Source: Croceibacterium_A sp965977975
GTDB lineage: Bacteria; Pseudomonadota; Alphaproteobacteria; Sphingomonadales; Sphingomonadaceae
Reading direction: 5' to 3'
Length of the DNA: 18,799 nt
Assembly: GCA_965977975.1 (NCBI GenBank)
Contig: CBHCZH010000060.1
Coordinates: 1 to 18,799, forward strand
Every line of letters begins with the position of its first letter. The first letter of the stretch is position 1. Below the pieces are notes generated by a model. That model was not told the origin of the DNA. It searched no databases and worked only from the letters and a program-made list of their open reading frames with translations. The position numbers and the translations under genes are program-made. This document shows positions 1-8,230 of the stretch, piece by piece.

Positions 1-355
1 CCCAGTTGGGGTTGGCGAGCGCCGACACCACGACCCAGGTCGAGGTCGGCAGGTAACCCTCGGGCAGGTACTTCTTCCGGTGCGGGGCCAGAAAGCGGAT
101 AGCGCTCGCATCGGTCGAGTAGACGTTGAGGTGGACGAGGTTTTCCGGCCCCATGTTCGCTTCGGCAAGAATAGCCAGCACGTTCTTCCAGATTTCTTCG
201 TGCTGCTCTTCGAACCCTTCGGCCAGCGTTCCGTCCGGCCGGATACCGGCCTGTCCTGCGATCGACAGGATTCGCGCCCCGGCCGGAATTTCTACCGAAT
301 GACTGTACGCCCCCACAGGGTTGGCGATGGATTGAGGATTTCTTACTACAAACAT
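1..355 (-). CDS. RidA family (YjgF/YER057c/UK114) protein, C-terminus beyond window
   Basis: The frame opens with ATG at 355 and stays open to the window edge, giving 118 residues that begin MFVVRNPQSIANPVGAYSHS. The pattern is that of RidA proteins: an N-terminal 'P.GAYSHSVE' segment, then LSIAGQAGIRPDGTL, then LVHLNVYSTD and LPTSTWVVVSALANP. Family members are about 130 residues, so only the last dozen or so are missing; the conserved substrate-binding Arg of true RidA lies in that area and cannot be judged. RidA proteins hydrolyse reactive enamines and imines to ketones plus ammonia; others in the family act on ring-opened catabolic intermediates. AAGGACG lies about 7 nt before the ATG. 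It sits 68 bp after the P450 gene on the same strand, so it is probably the next cistron of the catabolic operon. A pathway-specific role is inferred. Confidence 0.88.
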   Translation of the reverse strand, partial: MFVVRNPQSIANPVGAYSHSVEIPAGARILSIAGQAGIRPDGTLAEGFEEQHEEIWKNVLAILAEANMGPENLVHLNVYSTDASAIRFLAPHRKKYLPEGYLPTSTWVVVSALANPNW

Positions 356-423
356 TCTGTCCGTCCTTTTGTAAACTGGAGGTTTTGTTGGATTGAAGAG
401 GGTTCAGGAGCCGTGTGACCGGC

Positions 424-1617
424 CTAGGCAGCTGCCGCTGGGACCAGGCGAAGCGCAAGCTTCTCGAAACCTCGCAGGATGGCGTTGTCGGCCCGCTCGG
501 CGTCGATCAGTTCAATCGCCCTGACCTTGCCAACCAGCGCGGTGAGCATTGCCGTGATCTCGAGCAGCGCCAGGTTCATGCCCACGCAGCGGTGAGCCGA
601 GTGTCCGAAACCGACATGATCGGTGCTGTCGCGCTCGATCTGGAACCGGTCGGGATTCTCAAAACGACGGGGATCGCGATTAGCCGCGGCGTACATGACG
701 AGCACGCGCGAGCCGGCCTTGATCGCGGTACCGTCGATTTCGGTATCCTCGGTCGCGACACGGGAGAAGAACTGCACCGGGCTCTCGATCCGGATGGCCT
801 CGTGAATGGCACGCGGAATGAGGTTGGGACGGGCACGCAGCAATTCCCACTGGTCTGGGTTGTTGGCGAGCAGCCACAACAGGTTCGACATCGCGAATAT
901 GGTCGTGTCGAGCGATGGCATGAGATAGCCCTGCAGCATGCTCAGGAACTGATCGTAGTCGATCTCGCCGCGAACGGATGCCTCGTGCAGTTGAGCGGAC
1001 CAGCTTCCGGGCCGAAGCCTCTCGGGCAGGCTGGGGTCCGCCACATAGCCGATCATCTCTCCTATCGTCTCAAGCGCGGGGGCGGTGCCGGGCATGATAT
1101 CGGGGGCCATCCCGTTAAAGGTGGCGGCTGCCCAGGGAAGCATTCGCGCCGTGCCGTCGTCGGGCATCCCGACCAGCTCGGTAACCACCGTCAGCGGCAG
1201 GAAACGGGCGATCTGGGAAACGGCCTCCACCTCGGGGCCCTCCTCCAAGATGCGCTCCACTTGCCCTGCGCTGAGTTGCGAGAGCCTGTCGCGCATGGGG
1301 ACGAGTTTCGCCGGCGTCAGCGGGCGGCCGAGAATCTCGCGCAAACGGGTGTGCTCTGGCGGGTCTGTGCCGACGATCGACCCCGCCATCGCTGCATTCA
1401 TCGCCGCATTTTGCGCAACCCCTTCTGCCGACGAAAAAACCCTCTGATCCGCAAGGACCCGGCGCACGTCGGCGAAGCGGCTGACCGCGTAGAGATCCAG
1501 CGACCGCAGGTGAACGACCGGACCCATTTCCCGAAGTTCGTCGTAGAAAGCGTATGGATCCTGCCGCACGTCCAGCTCGAACGGATTGACATCCGAAAAC
1601 GGGATCGAAGCCGTCAT
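424..1617 (-). CDS. Cytochrome P450 (bacterial class I type, soluble)
   Basis: This is a full-length bacterial P450 of 397 residues with no membrane anchor. Visible landmarks are the C-helix TDPPEHTRLR (84-93), the I-helix PSLDTT (234-239), the K-helix ExxR pair Glu273/Arg276 and the haem loop FGHSAHRCVG (337-346) with Cys344 as the thiolate ligand. The usual Ala/Gly-Gly before the Asp-Thr pair is Pro-Ser here, which I believe recurs in a proteobacterial subgroup. It should monooxygenate a small organic substrate using electrons from a ferredoxin and reductase, neither of which is in the window. The start is well placed: AAGGAG lies 7 nt before the ATG. It follows the lactonase-like gene by 41 bp (70 bp or less would suggest co-transcription) and precedes the RidA gene. 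CYP family and substrate cannot be assigned by eye. Confidence 0.95.
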   Translation of the reverse strand: MTASIPFSDVNPFELDVRQDPYAFYDELREMGPVVHLRSLDLYAVSRFADVRRVLADQRVFSSAEGVAQNAAMNAAMAGSIVGTDPPEHTRLREILGRPLTPAKLVPMRDRLSQLSAGQVERILEEGPEVEAVSQIARFLPLTVVTELVGMPDDGTARMLPWAAATFNGMAPDIMPGTAPALETIGEMIGYVADPSLPERLRPGSWSAQLHEASVRGEIDYDQFLSMLQGYLMPSLDTTIFAMSNLLWLLANNPDQWELLRARPNLIPRAIHEAIRIESPVQFFSRVATEDTEIDGTAIKAGSRVLVMYAAANRDPRRFENPDRFQIERDSTDHVGFGHSAHRCVGMNLALLEITAMLTALVGKVRAIELIDAERADNAILRGFEKLALRLVPAAAA

Positions 1618-1658
1618 AGTCCCTCTCCTTGATACAGGTCGGCATGCATGGCGTGGCC

Positions 1659-2588
1659 TCAGGTATGGATGATCTTCTGGGAAGAGACGTCGGGCTTCCT
1701 CGTGGTGTCACCCTCCCGCAGATTGACCTCCGCGATATGATTTCCGCTCGGCGCCAGCCATGAGTTGTGGCGATCCCACACCTTGGGATCGTGTCCGGGG
1801 ATGACCCGATCGATCTTCTGCTTCAGCGTCTCGCGGATCTGGCGGTAGACGCGCAGCTGGTTCATCGCGCTGCCCTGATGGTAGCCCGGAGGCCACATGC
1901 TCTCGATGTTCGAGTACCAGTAGACCACGTCACCAACGACGGCGAACGGGCCGTTGCGGGTCTGTACCTCGAACCATTGGCTCCCGAACGTGTGGCTATC
2001 CTTGGCCAGACGCGCCGTTATGCCCGGCAGCACCTCCTCATCCCCGCGAATGAAGCGAACGCGCCCCTCGGCCACGCCCTGCGCAGCCCGGATCAGGTCC
2101 TGGGGGTCGAACGAGGAGAAGACCCAGGCCTTCTCCTCCTCGGTTTCATACTGGTGCGCGGAGCAGACGACGTCCGTCCAGCCGAGATACTCGTCGAGCT
2201 GGATATAGAGCTTTGCATTGGGAAACGCTTCGAAATTGCCGATGTGATCGAAGTGCATGTGGGTGACCAGGATCACTTCGACATCTTCGGGCGCGAAACC
2301 GACGCGGGCCAGCACATCGCGCGGCTCCTCCCAGCTGGCAAACCCGTATTTCGCCGCCCAATGGTCATTGCGGAAACCGCAATCGACCAACGCGACGTGC
2401 TGCTTGCCTCCGACTTCCCCACCGACCAGCAGCGTGTAAATCATTGGCACGCGGATTGTGCCCATATTGCTGAACTTGATGGATCCGCCGAAGAAGTCCT
2501 GAGGCATTTCGGATTGACAGTAGGCCAAAGGCCAGATCGAATAATCGGTATCTAGGCGTGGCCCGAGACCAATGATCGGAGTACCCAT
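1659..2588 (-). CDS. Metallo-beta-lactamase-fold hydrolase, N-acyl-homoserine-lactonase-like
   Basis: The 309-residue protein carries the dinuclear zinc signature HMHFDH (His110, His112, Asp114, His115), with likely further ligands His199 (DSHTFGSQ), Asp220 (VVGDVVYWY) and His266 (PGHD). Aromatic Tyr residues follow Asp220, as in AiiA/AttM-type lactonases, and there is no signal peptide. The family opens lactone rings or hydrolyses esters; here a ring-opening step in the neighbouring catabolic pathway is more likely than quorum quenching, but this is inference. The frame can also begin at a TTG at 2603. ATG 2588 is preferred because GGAG (2601-2598) then sits 9 nt upstream as a ribosome-binding site, whereas it overlaps the TTG. 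The gene lies between the MFS and P450 genes on the same strand, 95 bp and 41 bp away. Confidence 0.9.
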   Translation of the reverse strand: MGTPIIGLGPRLDTDYSIWPLAYCQSEMPQDFFGGSIKFSNMGTIRVPMIYTLLVGGEVGGKQHVALVDCGFRNDHWAAKYGFASWEEPRDVLARVGFAPEDVEVILVTHMHFDHIGNFEAFPNAKLYIQLDEYLGWTDVVCSAHQYETEEEKAWVFSSFDPQDLIRAAQGVAEGRVRFIRGDEEVLPGITARLAKDSHTFGSQWFEVQTRNGPFAVVGDVVYWYSNIESMWPPGYHQGSAMNQLRVYRQIRETLKQKIDRVIPGHDPKVWDRHNSWLAPSGNHIAEVNLREGDTTRKPDVSSQKIIHT

Positions 2589-2683
2589 TGCATTAAACTC
2601 CAAAATATTCTTTCAAGCTAACCAGTATCCAATGCGCACGTTAACCAATTGCCGGTTTTCCCTACGGACTGTGGCGGGCGAGC

Positions 2684-3940
2684 CTAGCCGTTCGCGATCG
2701 CTTCCTCGCTCCACGGCGCACTTTCCCGGCGCTTGCGCGGTGCGGTTTCGATCAGGCTGCACATCAGGACAGCACCAAGCGCGAGCCCGCCGAGCGCCAG
2801 ATATAGCATGTACTGGACCCCGTAGGTTCCGATGATGTAACCGGCCAGAAGCAGCGCCATCCCGCCTCCGAAAATCTCCCCTACACCGATGATCAAACCA
2901 GATGCGGTGGAGAGCATTCCCGGGGGAGCAGACTCAGCCGCCACAGGCCCGGTCAGCAATGAGAGAACCCCGAAGCTGAAAGCGGTTGCACCAAACAGGG
3001 CCGCGAACAATTGCATCGGCTCGGCGCCCAGCGTGATGAAGAAGAAGAGGAAGGCAGCTCCGCCCGCGAAGCCCACGACGGCTATCACCCGGCGCCCGAA
3101 AATATCGGACAGGGCGGGGAGCATCCACAGGCCGACGAAGCCTCCGAAACCGATGGCCGAGGTCACCAGCCCCACCTCCATCGGCGCCAGCTTGAGATAT
3201 TCGGACAGATAGATCGGCGTGTTCGCGCTGAGCACGAAGATGCCGCACATCGCACAGAGCAGTCCGACCATGGCGAGACGAATGTTTCGTACCTTCAGGA
3301 CCTCGCGCGTGGAGGCGGGCGATGTCTTGGCGGCAAGAGGTTCATGGCCCTTCGCCGGCTCGCGAATGACTATCCAGAGAAGGATGGTAAGAATGATGCC
3401 TGGCAGCCCCACGATGGCGAATACGACACGCCACGACGTGAAGCCGAGCAGCCAGGCGGCAAGAATGGGGCCAAGCCCCAGTCCGAACAGAGCGAACATG
3501 CTCTGCTGAAGGCCCTGGTTAAATCCGATGCGGGCGGGCTTTGAAGCCTCGGCAGTCGCGGCGAAACTCACCGGACAGAAGGCCCCCTCTGCCACTCCCA
3601 TCAATCCCCGGATCAAGAGCAGGCTGGTGAAGCCACCGGCCAGACCACTGAACGCCGAGGCGAGCGAGAAGATAAGGAGGGCCGGCAGCATGACCTTGCG
3701 GCGACCGATCCGATCCGAGAGCGTCCCCATGGCAACTGCGGCAACGCCCCAGGTCGTGCCCAGGATGGCGATCAGGACATTGATGAGCGGCAGGCTGATT
3801 CCGAGGTCGCGCATGATGTCGGGAGCCAGCGGAGCGATGATCCAGCGGTCCAGACCGACAAGGCCGAATCCGAGGCTGAGCAGCACCACCGCCTTCCACT
3901 CGTAACGCGGATCGTAATCGCTGGCCGGATTGCCTGCCAT
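2684..3940 (-). CDS. MFS transporter, 12 membrane segments
   Basis: The 418-residue integral membrane protein has the major facilitator motif A GTLSDRIGRRKVM (residues 72-84) between helices 2 and 3, and an Asp-Arg pair (31-32) in helix 1, as seen in organic-acid:proton symporters of the AAHS/ACS type. A second half with a repeat-like arrangement follows a cytoplasmic loop (EPAKGHEPLAAKTS) near the middle. It probably moves a small organic anion or pathway intermediate across the inner membrane; uptake is more likely than efflux given the outer-membrane receptor directly upstream, but this is inferred. AAGGAGG sits 6 nt before the ATG, a strong start. The gap to the receptor gene is 131 bp and contains a GC-rich stem-loop. 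Confidence 0.92.
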   Translation of the reverse strand: MAGNPASDYDPRYEWKAVVLLSLGFGLVGLDRWIIAPLAPDIMRDLGISLPLINVLIAILGTTWGVAAVAMGTLSDRIGRRKVMLPALLIFSLASAFSGLAGGFTSLLLIRGLMGVAEGAFCPVSFAATAEASKPARIGFNQGLQQSMFALFGLGLGPILAAWLLGFTSWRVVFAIVGLPGIILTILLWIVIREPAKGHEPLAAKTSPASTREVLKVRNIRLAMVGLLCAMCGIFVLSANTPIYLSEYLKLAPMEVGLVTSAIGFGGFVGLWMLPALSDIFGRRVIAVVGFAGGAAFLFFFITLGAEPMQLFAALFGATAFSFGVLSLLTGPVAAESAPPGMLSTASGLIIGVGEIFGGGMALLLAGYIIGTYGVQYMLYLALGGLALGAVLMCSLIETAPRKRRESAPWSEEAIANG

Positions 3941-3975
3941 AACCGCCTCCTTAAGTACCAGATCACTCTGTCATG

Positions 3976-4003
3976 TCCCGGCCGGTCGCCAGGTCGGCCG
4001 GGA
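3976..4003. other. GC-rich stem-loop between receptor and MFS genes
   Basis: A 9-bp perfect inverted repeat (arms 3976-3984 and 3995-4003, core CCCGGCCG/CGGCCGGG) with a 10-nt loop lies 36 bp before the MFS start. No T-run follows on either strand, so it is a poor intrinsic terminator. It could lower read-through or protect the 3' end of the receptor mRNA. The structure is seen directly; its function is a guess. Confidence 0.5.
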
Positions 4004-4071
4004 TGCTCATTCATGCTTTCATCGCGCTGTTTCTTCCTTCCGGGCGCGAGCCGTTTTCACGATTGGCACGA

Positions 4072-6534
4072 TCAGAAGTTGAAGCGCGCGCCGAGCTGGA
4101 AGAAGCGGGGCGGCTTGTAAGAGACCTCGTTGCATCCGCAGAAGGTCGCCAGGTCGAAGCCCTGGATCCCTTGGTGAACGTTGGTGATGTTCCTGACGCG
4201 GAAGTTCAGCTCCCAGATGTCGTTCGACCAGCCGAGACCGGCATTGACCATCACCGTCTCGCCGTACTTGTCCGCATCGAAGTTGCGGAGGTTGTAAAAG
4301 AAGGAGTCGGTGTAACTCGCGTCGCCTTGGACCGAGAGCGTGCCGCCAAAGGCGTCCCATTCGTACCGGACAAAGGCGCTGGCCTGAAGCGGCGGCGCAT
4401 AGTTCGGCTCGACGTCGCGCCGGATGGGACCTCCCGCGCGAAGCGGCACATCCTTCACCTTCGAATCGAAGTAAGACACGGAAAGACCGACATCGAGCCC
4501 TCTGACGGGCGAGGTGAAGAGGTTGGCTTCACCACCGATGGTCGTCGCGTCGGCATTGATGACGATACCGCCGACGCCGGAGAAGAGGAACGCCTGGTAG
4601 TCTTTGTAATCATAGTAGAACGCAGCTGCGTTGAACCTCGTTCTGGCGTCCGGGAAAGTATATTTGACGCCGCCCTCGTAGTTGGTGAGGACTTCCGCGG
4701 CGTAAGGAATGGAACTCGTCGGTACCGCAAGGCCGCCCGGAACAGGGGCGTTGTAGCTGCCCGCCTTCACCCCGCGATTGACGCCTGCATAGATGAGCAG
4801 GTCCGGGTTGACCTGGAAGTCGAGCTGGACCTTGCCGGCCCACAGCGTGCGGCCGGACTTGTCGGCATAACCCGTCGGCCCACTCGCACCGAACAGCGGT
4901 CCAATGACGAAGGGTGCGCCGATCTGCGTCTCACGAGAGTCGGCGGTGCCCCATATTGCCTGGAAGAACTCAAAGTCCTTCTGTTCGCGGATGATGCGCG
5001 CGCCCGTGATCAAGGTAAGCTGCGGGGTGATGTGCCAATCCAACTGGCCAAAGGCCGAGTAGGAATTCGTCTTGAGCGTCGCATCGGCGCCGATGTCAAA
5101 TGGCACTCCGGGCACAACGCTGCCCACGGGAAACTTCAGCCCCGAGCGCGAGTTGGCGTCGATGTGAAGGTAGTAAAGCCCTGCCGTCCAATCGACGAGA
5201 TCGGTCTTTCCTGTCAGCCGAACTTCCTGGCTGAACGTGGTAGCGTCAACGCCCTGATACACGCCGGACTGGTTACCCGGTCCGGAATCCGTATCCACGA
5301 AGGCGATCTTGTAGAAATCCTTGTAATCGGTCACCGACGCCAGCGTCACGCTGTCGCTCAAGTCGAACTCGCCGTTGAGGTTGACGCCCCAGGTTCGTAC
5401 GCGCCCGTGATCGCGGAAGGCAAAGTCGCTCGAGGTGCGAGGACCGCTCCCATCGGGATCTATGAAGCCAAAGAAGTCGCCGCCGGCCACGGGACGGCCA
5501 AAACTGTCGCCGAACACGGCGTCGTTGTTGAGGTCCGAGCCGAAGTCCTGACCATTGGCGCCGATTGAAGCGCGCGTCTCAGTAGGGGAAGCGTCGATCA
5601 CATTGATCAGCTCGCCGGCCGCATCGAATATCCCGATCGTCGGCTTCTGCTGATACGGTGCCGTCGCCATGTGGGTTCTCGCCGCATTGACGGACAGCAG
5701 CAACCGTGCCCCGGCGCTGGGTTCAAACAATGTGGTGATGCGCCCGGCCAGGGTATCGTCGTCTCCCAGATTGGCGCCGGCACCGGGGCCCGGCGAACCG
5801 CCGACCGCGCCTACCGGATACTCGTTGCGCACGTATGGCTGAGCCCTGTTCCACATGACGGCGACGCGCGTCGCCATCGTGCTGCCCATCGGCAGGTTGA
5901 CCGCAGCTTCCCCGTGGAATGCCGTCGGCGATCCCAGGGAGTCGTAAATCCCGTAGTTCAGGTCGACGAAGCCCTCGACGTAGTCGAGCTCGGGCTTCCG
6001 CGTGATGTAACGGACGAGGCCCCCGGTCGCATTGCGTCCGAACAGCGTGCCTTGCGGACCCTTGAGCACCTCGACCCGGTCGATATCGAACAGGGCGAAA
6101 GTCTGACCTTGGCCAATCGCTATGTAACCGTCGTCCAGATAAACGGCGTTCGGCGCCTCGACGACATCGTTGAAATCATTCTGGGTGACGCCGCGGATCG
6201 TGTACTGGCTGTTCTGGCCAGCGAGAGCGCCGCCAAGATGCACGCCAGGGGTAAGCGATGCGAGTTCCCGTGAATCCGTGACATTGAGCGCGCGCAACTG
6301 ATCGCCTGAGAAAGCGGTGATGGCAATGCCCACGTCCTGGATGCTTTCCTCTCGACGCTGCGCGGTAACGATGATGTCGCCCGACAATGCCGAGCCATCG
6401 TCGGCCTGACTCTCGGAAGCTTGCTCCGGCTCAGCCGCGGCGGCAGGCGCCTCCGGGGCATCTTGGGCAAGCGCAGGACTTGCCAGCGTTCCGACGGCGC
6501 ATAGTAACGCCGCTTTCATTTTTAGGCGCATCAT
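4072..6534 (-). CDS. TonB-dependent outer-membrane receptor
   Basis: The 820-residue protein starts with a signal peptide (MMRLKMKAALLCAVGTLASP, cleavage probably after ALA near residue 23) and a low-complexity Ala/Glu linker. Then come a TonB-box region, DIIVTAQRREES, and a plug domain with YTIRGVTQNDFND and the diagnostic VEVLKGPQGTLFGRNATGG. A long beta-barrel ends in the aromatic FFQLGARFNF, as outer-membrane barrels require for BamA recognition. It imports a ligand through the outer membrane using TonB energy. In sphingomonads such receptors often sit in catabolic clusters and import organic substrates rather than siderophores; position between the M24 hydrolase and MFS genes supports that, but the ligand is unknown. 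AGAGGGA lies about 9 nt before the first ATG; Met2 is an equally possible start. The gap to the M24 gene upstream is 127 bp. Confidence 0.95.
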   Translation of the reverse strand: MMRLKMKAALLCAVGTLASPALAQDAPEAPAAAAEPEQASESQADDGSALSGDIIVTAQRREESIQDVGIAITAFSGDQLRALNVTDSRELASLTPGVHLGGALAGQNSQYTIRGVTQNDFNDVVEAPNAVYLDDGYIAIGQGQTFALFDIDRVEVLKGPQGTLFGRNATGGLVRYITRKPELDYVEGFVDLNYGIYDSLGSPTAFHGEAAVNLPMGSTMATRVAVMWNRAQPYVRNEYPVGAVGGSPGPGAGANLGDDDTLAGRITTLFEPSAGARLLLSVNAARTHMATAPYQQKPTIGIFDAAGELINVIDASPTETRASIGANGQDFGSDLNNDAVFGDSFGRPVAGGDFFGFIDPDGSGPRTSSDFAFRDHGRVRTWGVNLNGEFDLSDSVTLASVTDYKDFYKIAFVDTDSGPGNQSGVYQGVDATTFSQEVRLTGKTDLVDWTAGLYYLHIDANSRSGLKFPVGSVVPGVPFDIGADATLKTNSYSAFGQLDWHITPQLTLITGARIIREQKDFEFFQAIWGTADSRETQIGAPFVIGPLFGASGPTGYADKSGRTLWAGKVQLDFQVNPDLLIYAGVNRGVKAGSYNAPVPGGLAVPTSSIPYAAEVLTNYEGGVKYTFPDARTRFNAAAFYYDYKDYQAFLFSGVGGIVINADATTIGGEANLFTSPVRGLDVGLSVSYFDSKVKDVPLRAGGPIRRDVEPNYAPPLQASAFVRYEWDAFGGTLSVQGDASYTDSFFYNLRNFDADKYGETVMVNAGLGWSNDIWELNFRVRNITNVHQGIQGFDLATFCGCNEVSYKPPRFFQLGARFNF

Positions 6535-6661
6535 CGTGACTATTCCCTCTGTTATTCGTCAATCTTGACTAAAGACCCTCACTGTTATTTAACTCATCCC
6601 CATTCGAAAAAGGTCTGAGCACGCTATTCGCTTTGGCGATCACCAATCCACGCGCAGCGGG

Positions 6662-7915
6662 CTAGAAAATGTCGCAGCCGGGCAGACCGCAGGAAATCAG
6701 GCGGTCAGACGGGAAGTTTGTGATGATCTCGCAACCATCCTTGGTGACCACTACCTCTTCCTCGATCCGGGCAGCGCCCGAGCCGTCCTCAGCGCCGCAC
6801 CAAGTTTCGAGAGCGAACACCATGCCCTCGCGAAGAGGCTGGTTCTGGCCGCGGTAGCGCTTGGAGATGATCGGGCGCTCCCACAGCGACAGGCCCACGC
6901 CGTGGCCGTACTGAAGGAGAAACGCCTCCGCCTCGTCACGGTAACCGAACTCGGAAGCATCCGGCCAAACCTCGGCGACCTCGTCAGGCGTAACCCCGGG
7001 CCGGATCATGTCGATGGACGCGCTGATCCACTTGGAGGCCTTCTCGTAGGCGTCGATCTGGTATTTGTTGGGTTCGCCGCAAATAAAGGTCCGATAATAG
7101 CAGGTCCGGTAGCCGTTGAACGAATGCATGATGTCCAGGAACACCATGTCGCCCGGTTGAATCATGCGATCGGAAAAAGTGTGCGAATGCGGGCGGCCGC
7201 GCGGACCGGAGACCGAGTTGACGCACTCGACCCGCTCCGACCCCATGCGAAACAAGCGGTCATTGGCGATCGCCACGAGCTCGTTTTCGCGGGTACCCGG
7301 CCGGATCGCTCTTGCGACATCGACGTAGGTGGCGTCCACCATCGCCGCTGCCATCTTGAGCAGCTCGATCTCGTCGGGGGTCTTTATTTCGCGCGCGTCC
7401 AGCAGCGCCTGCTGACCGTCGACCACTTCGATACCCTCGGCCTCGAGCGCACGGAGCATGGGAAGTTCCATGACGTCGATGCCGAGCGGTTGCTTTTCGA
7501 TCCCGAAATGGACGAGCGCCTTCTTGATCTGCTTTGCAAAGTCGCCCTGCACGTTCAGCCACGGCGGCAGCCCGCCTTGCATGGTCGAGATCGGCGCAGC
7601 CACATTGTCCGCGATCCACGGCGATGACAGCCGCTTGGCTGGTGGCGCCGGATCCCAAAGGAACGGCGGCCCTTCGGCCGGACAAAGCGCATAGCGCATG
7701 AATTTGTCGCGCGCCCATTCGCCGATATGTGTTCCAGTAACGTACCGGATATTGTCGAAATTGAAGCACAGGACTGCCCCAAGGCCGGCGTGACGGACTG
7801 CATCCTGCGCCCGCCTCAGTCTCGCTTTGAACAAGCGGTCGTAATCAATCCCCCGCTCCCAGTCCTTAGCCTGGGTACCAAAGCTTGCGCCGGCATGCGG
7901 TCGGTTATACTTCAT
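6662..7915 (-). CDS. M24 (pita-bread fold) hydrolase, Xaa-Pro peptidase/creatinase-like, with altered active site
   Basis: The start is set at ATG 7915 (417 residues), with AAGGA 8 nt upstream; the frame runs back to 8077 but those 54 residues are Arg-rich and unlike the family. An N-terminal creatinase-type domain (about 25-170) precedes the M24 catalytic domain (about 180-400). Of the five metal ligands in aminopeptidase relatives, Asp261, His338 (GHG), Glu370 (ALETW) and Glu385 (RIEEE) are present, but the second Asp is Cys272 (GYRTCYYRTF). The second active-site His, seven residues after the GHG His, is Trp345. His243 or His245 fills the remaining catalytic His position. A plain aminopeptidase is therefore unlikely; creatinase shows that this fold can cleave non-peptide C-N bonds without the dimetal site. 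It is probably the first gene of the minus-strand operon. Substrate is unknown. Confidence 0.88.
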   Translation of the reverse strand: MKYNRPHAGASFGTQAKDWERGIDYDRLFKARLRRAQDAVRHAGLGAVLCFNFDNIRYVTGTHIGEWARDKFMRYALCPAEGPPFLWDPAPPAKRLSSPWIADNVAAPISTMQGGLPPWLNVQGDFAKQIKKALVHFGIEKQPLGIDVMELPMLRALEAEGIEVVDGQQALLDAREIKTPDEIELLKMAAAMVDATYVDVARAIRPGTRENELVAIANDRLFRMGSERVECVNSVSGPRGRPHSHTFSDRMIQPGDMVFLDIMHSFNGYRTCYYRTFICGEPNKYQIDAYEKASKWISASIDMIRPGVTPDEVAEVWPDASEFGYRDEAEAFLLQYGHGVGLSLWERPIISKRYRGQNQPLREGMVFALETWCGAEDGSGAARIEEEVVVTKDGCEIITNFPSDRLISCGLPGCDIF

Positions 7916-7994
7916 TCTCAATTTCCTTGTCGGTCGCCCAAAGGTGAATTGCTGGTGCGCGATCGAATGACATCGCGAATCTAATCTTCGACGA

Positions 7995-8018
7995 GACTTT
8001 CTGATTCGGACGAAAGTC
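7995..8018. promoter_or_regulatory. Inverted repeat GACTTTC-N10-GAAAGTC
   Basis: A perfect 7-bp dyad with a 10-bp spacer lies 80 bp upstream of the M24 start. Its size and spacing suit a dimeric regulator. The repeat is seen directly; an operator role is inferred from position. Confidence 0.4.
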
Positions 8019-8055
8019 CTGCCCAAAGGCAAATCCACCGTGCGGTGATCGCAAG

Positions 8056-8081
8056 AACGATGAGGGCTATTTCTCATCGTT
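8056..8081. promoter_or_regulatory. Inverted repeat AACGATGAG-N8-CTCATCGTT
   Basis: A perfect 9-bp dyad with an 8-bp spacer, about 140 bp upstream of the M24 start. It is the longest exact dyad in the divergent region. It could be an operator or a 5'-leader hairpin; no T-run follows it. Confidence 0.45.
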
Positions 8082-8180
8082 GCAGCAATTCTCGACAGCA
8101 GCCGTCCACTTCATGAAACCTCCATATGGGCTTGCCTCGTCCCGCGCCCTTGGCTCTCCTCGCGCCCTTACCAATTTCGT

Positions 8181-8209
8181 TTGAATGGTCGTTTGCGCCT
8201 AAATATCGT
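8181..8209 (+). promoter_or_regulatory. Possible sigma-70-like promoter for the plus-strand operon
   Basis: TTGAAT (8181-8186) and TATCGT (8204-8209) are 17 bp apart, about 180 bp before the DoxX start. Both hexamers are imperfect and alphaproteobacterial promoters are poorly defined, so this is a weak call. Confidence 0.22.
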
Positions 8210-8213
8210 CATT

Positions 8214-8230
8214 TTGGCCTATAACGCCAA
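8214..8230. promoter_or_regulatory. Inverted repeat TTGGC-N7-GCCAA
   Basis: A perfect 5-bp dyad with a 7-bp spacer just downstream of the possible plus-strand promoter. A regulator bound here could block transcription of the DoxX operon. Arms this short can arise by chance. Confidence 0.3.

Noticed and set aside
415..1632. A 405-codon plus-strand open frame opposite the P450
   Set aside because: The P450 haem loop, ExxR and I-helix motifs are on the minus strand; the plus frame has no ribosome-binding site and a shadow-like composition.
1659..2588. Quorum-quenching AHL lactonase as a firm function
   Set aside because: The fold and ligands fit, but many relatives in catabolic clusters hydrolyse other lactones or esters, and no LuxI/LuxR genes are present.
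3973..5568. A 531-codon plus-strand open frame opposite the TonB receptor
   Set aside because: It is a shadow frame; the receptor's signal peptide, plug motifs and C-terminal aromatic are all on the minus strand.
6662..7915. DMSP lyase DddP as identity of the M24 protein
   Set aside because: The N-terminal region looks broadly similar in style from memory, but the second metal-ligand Asp is Cys and I cannot confirm DddP-specific residues, so only the M24 family is claimed.
7916..8077. A 54-residue N-terminal extension of the M24 hydrolase
   Set aside because: The ATG at 7915 has a well-spaced AAGGA site and begins the family-like region; the extension is Arg-rich and lies in the promoter region.
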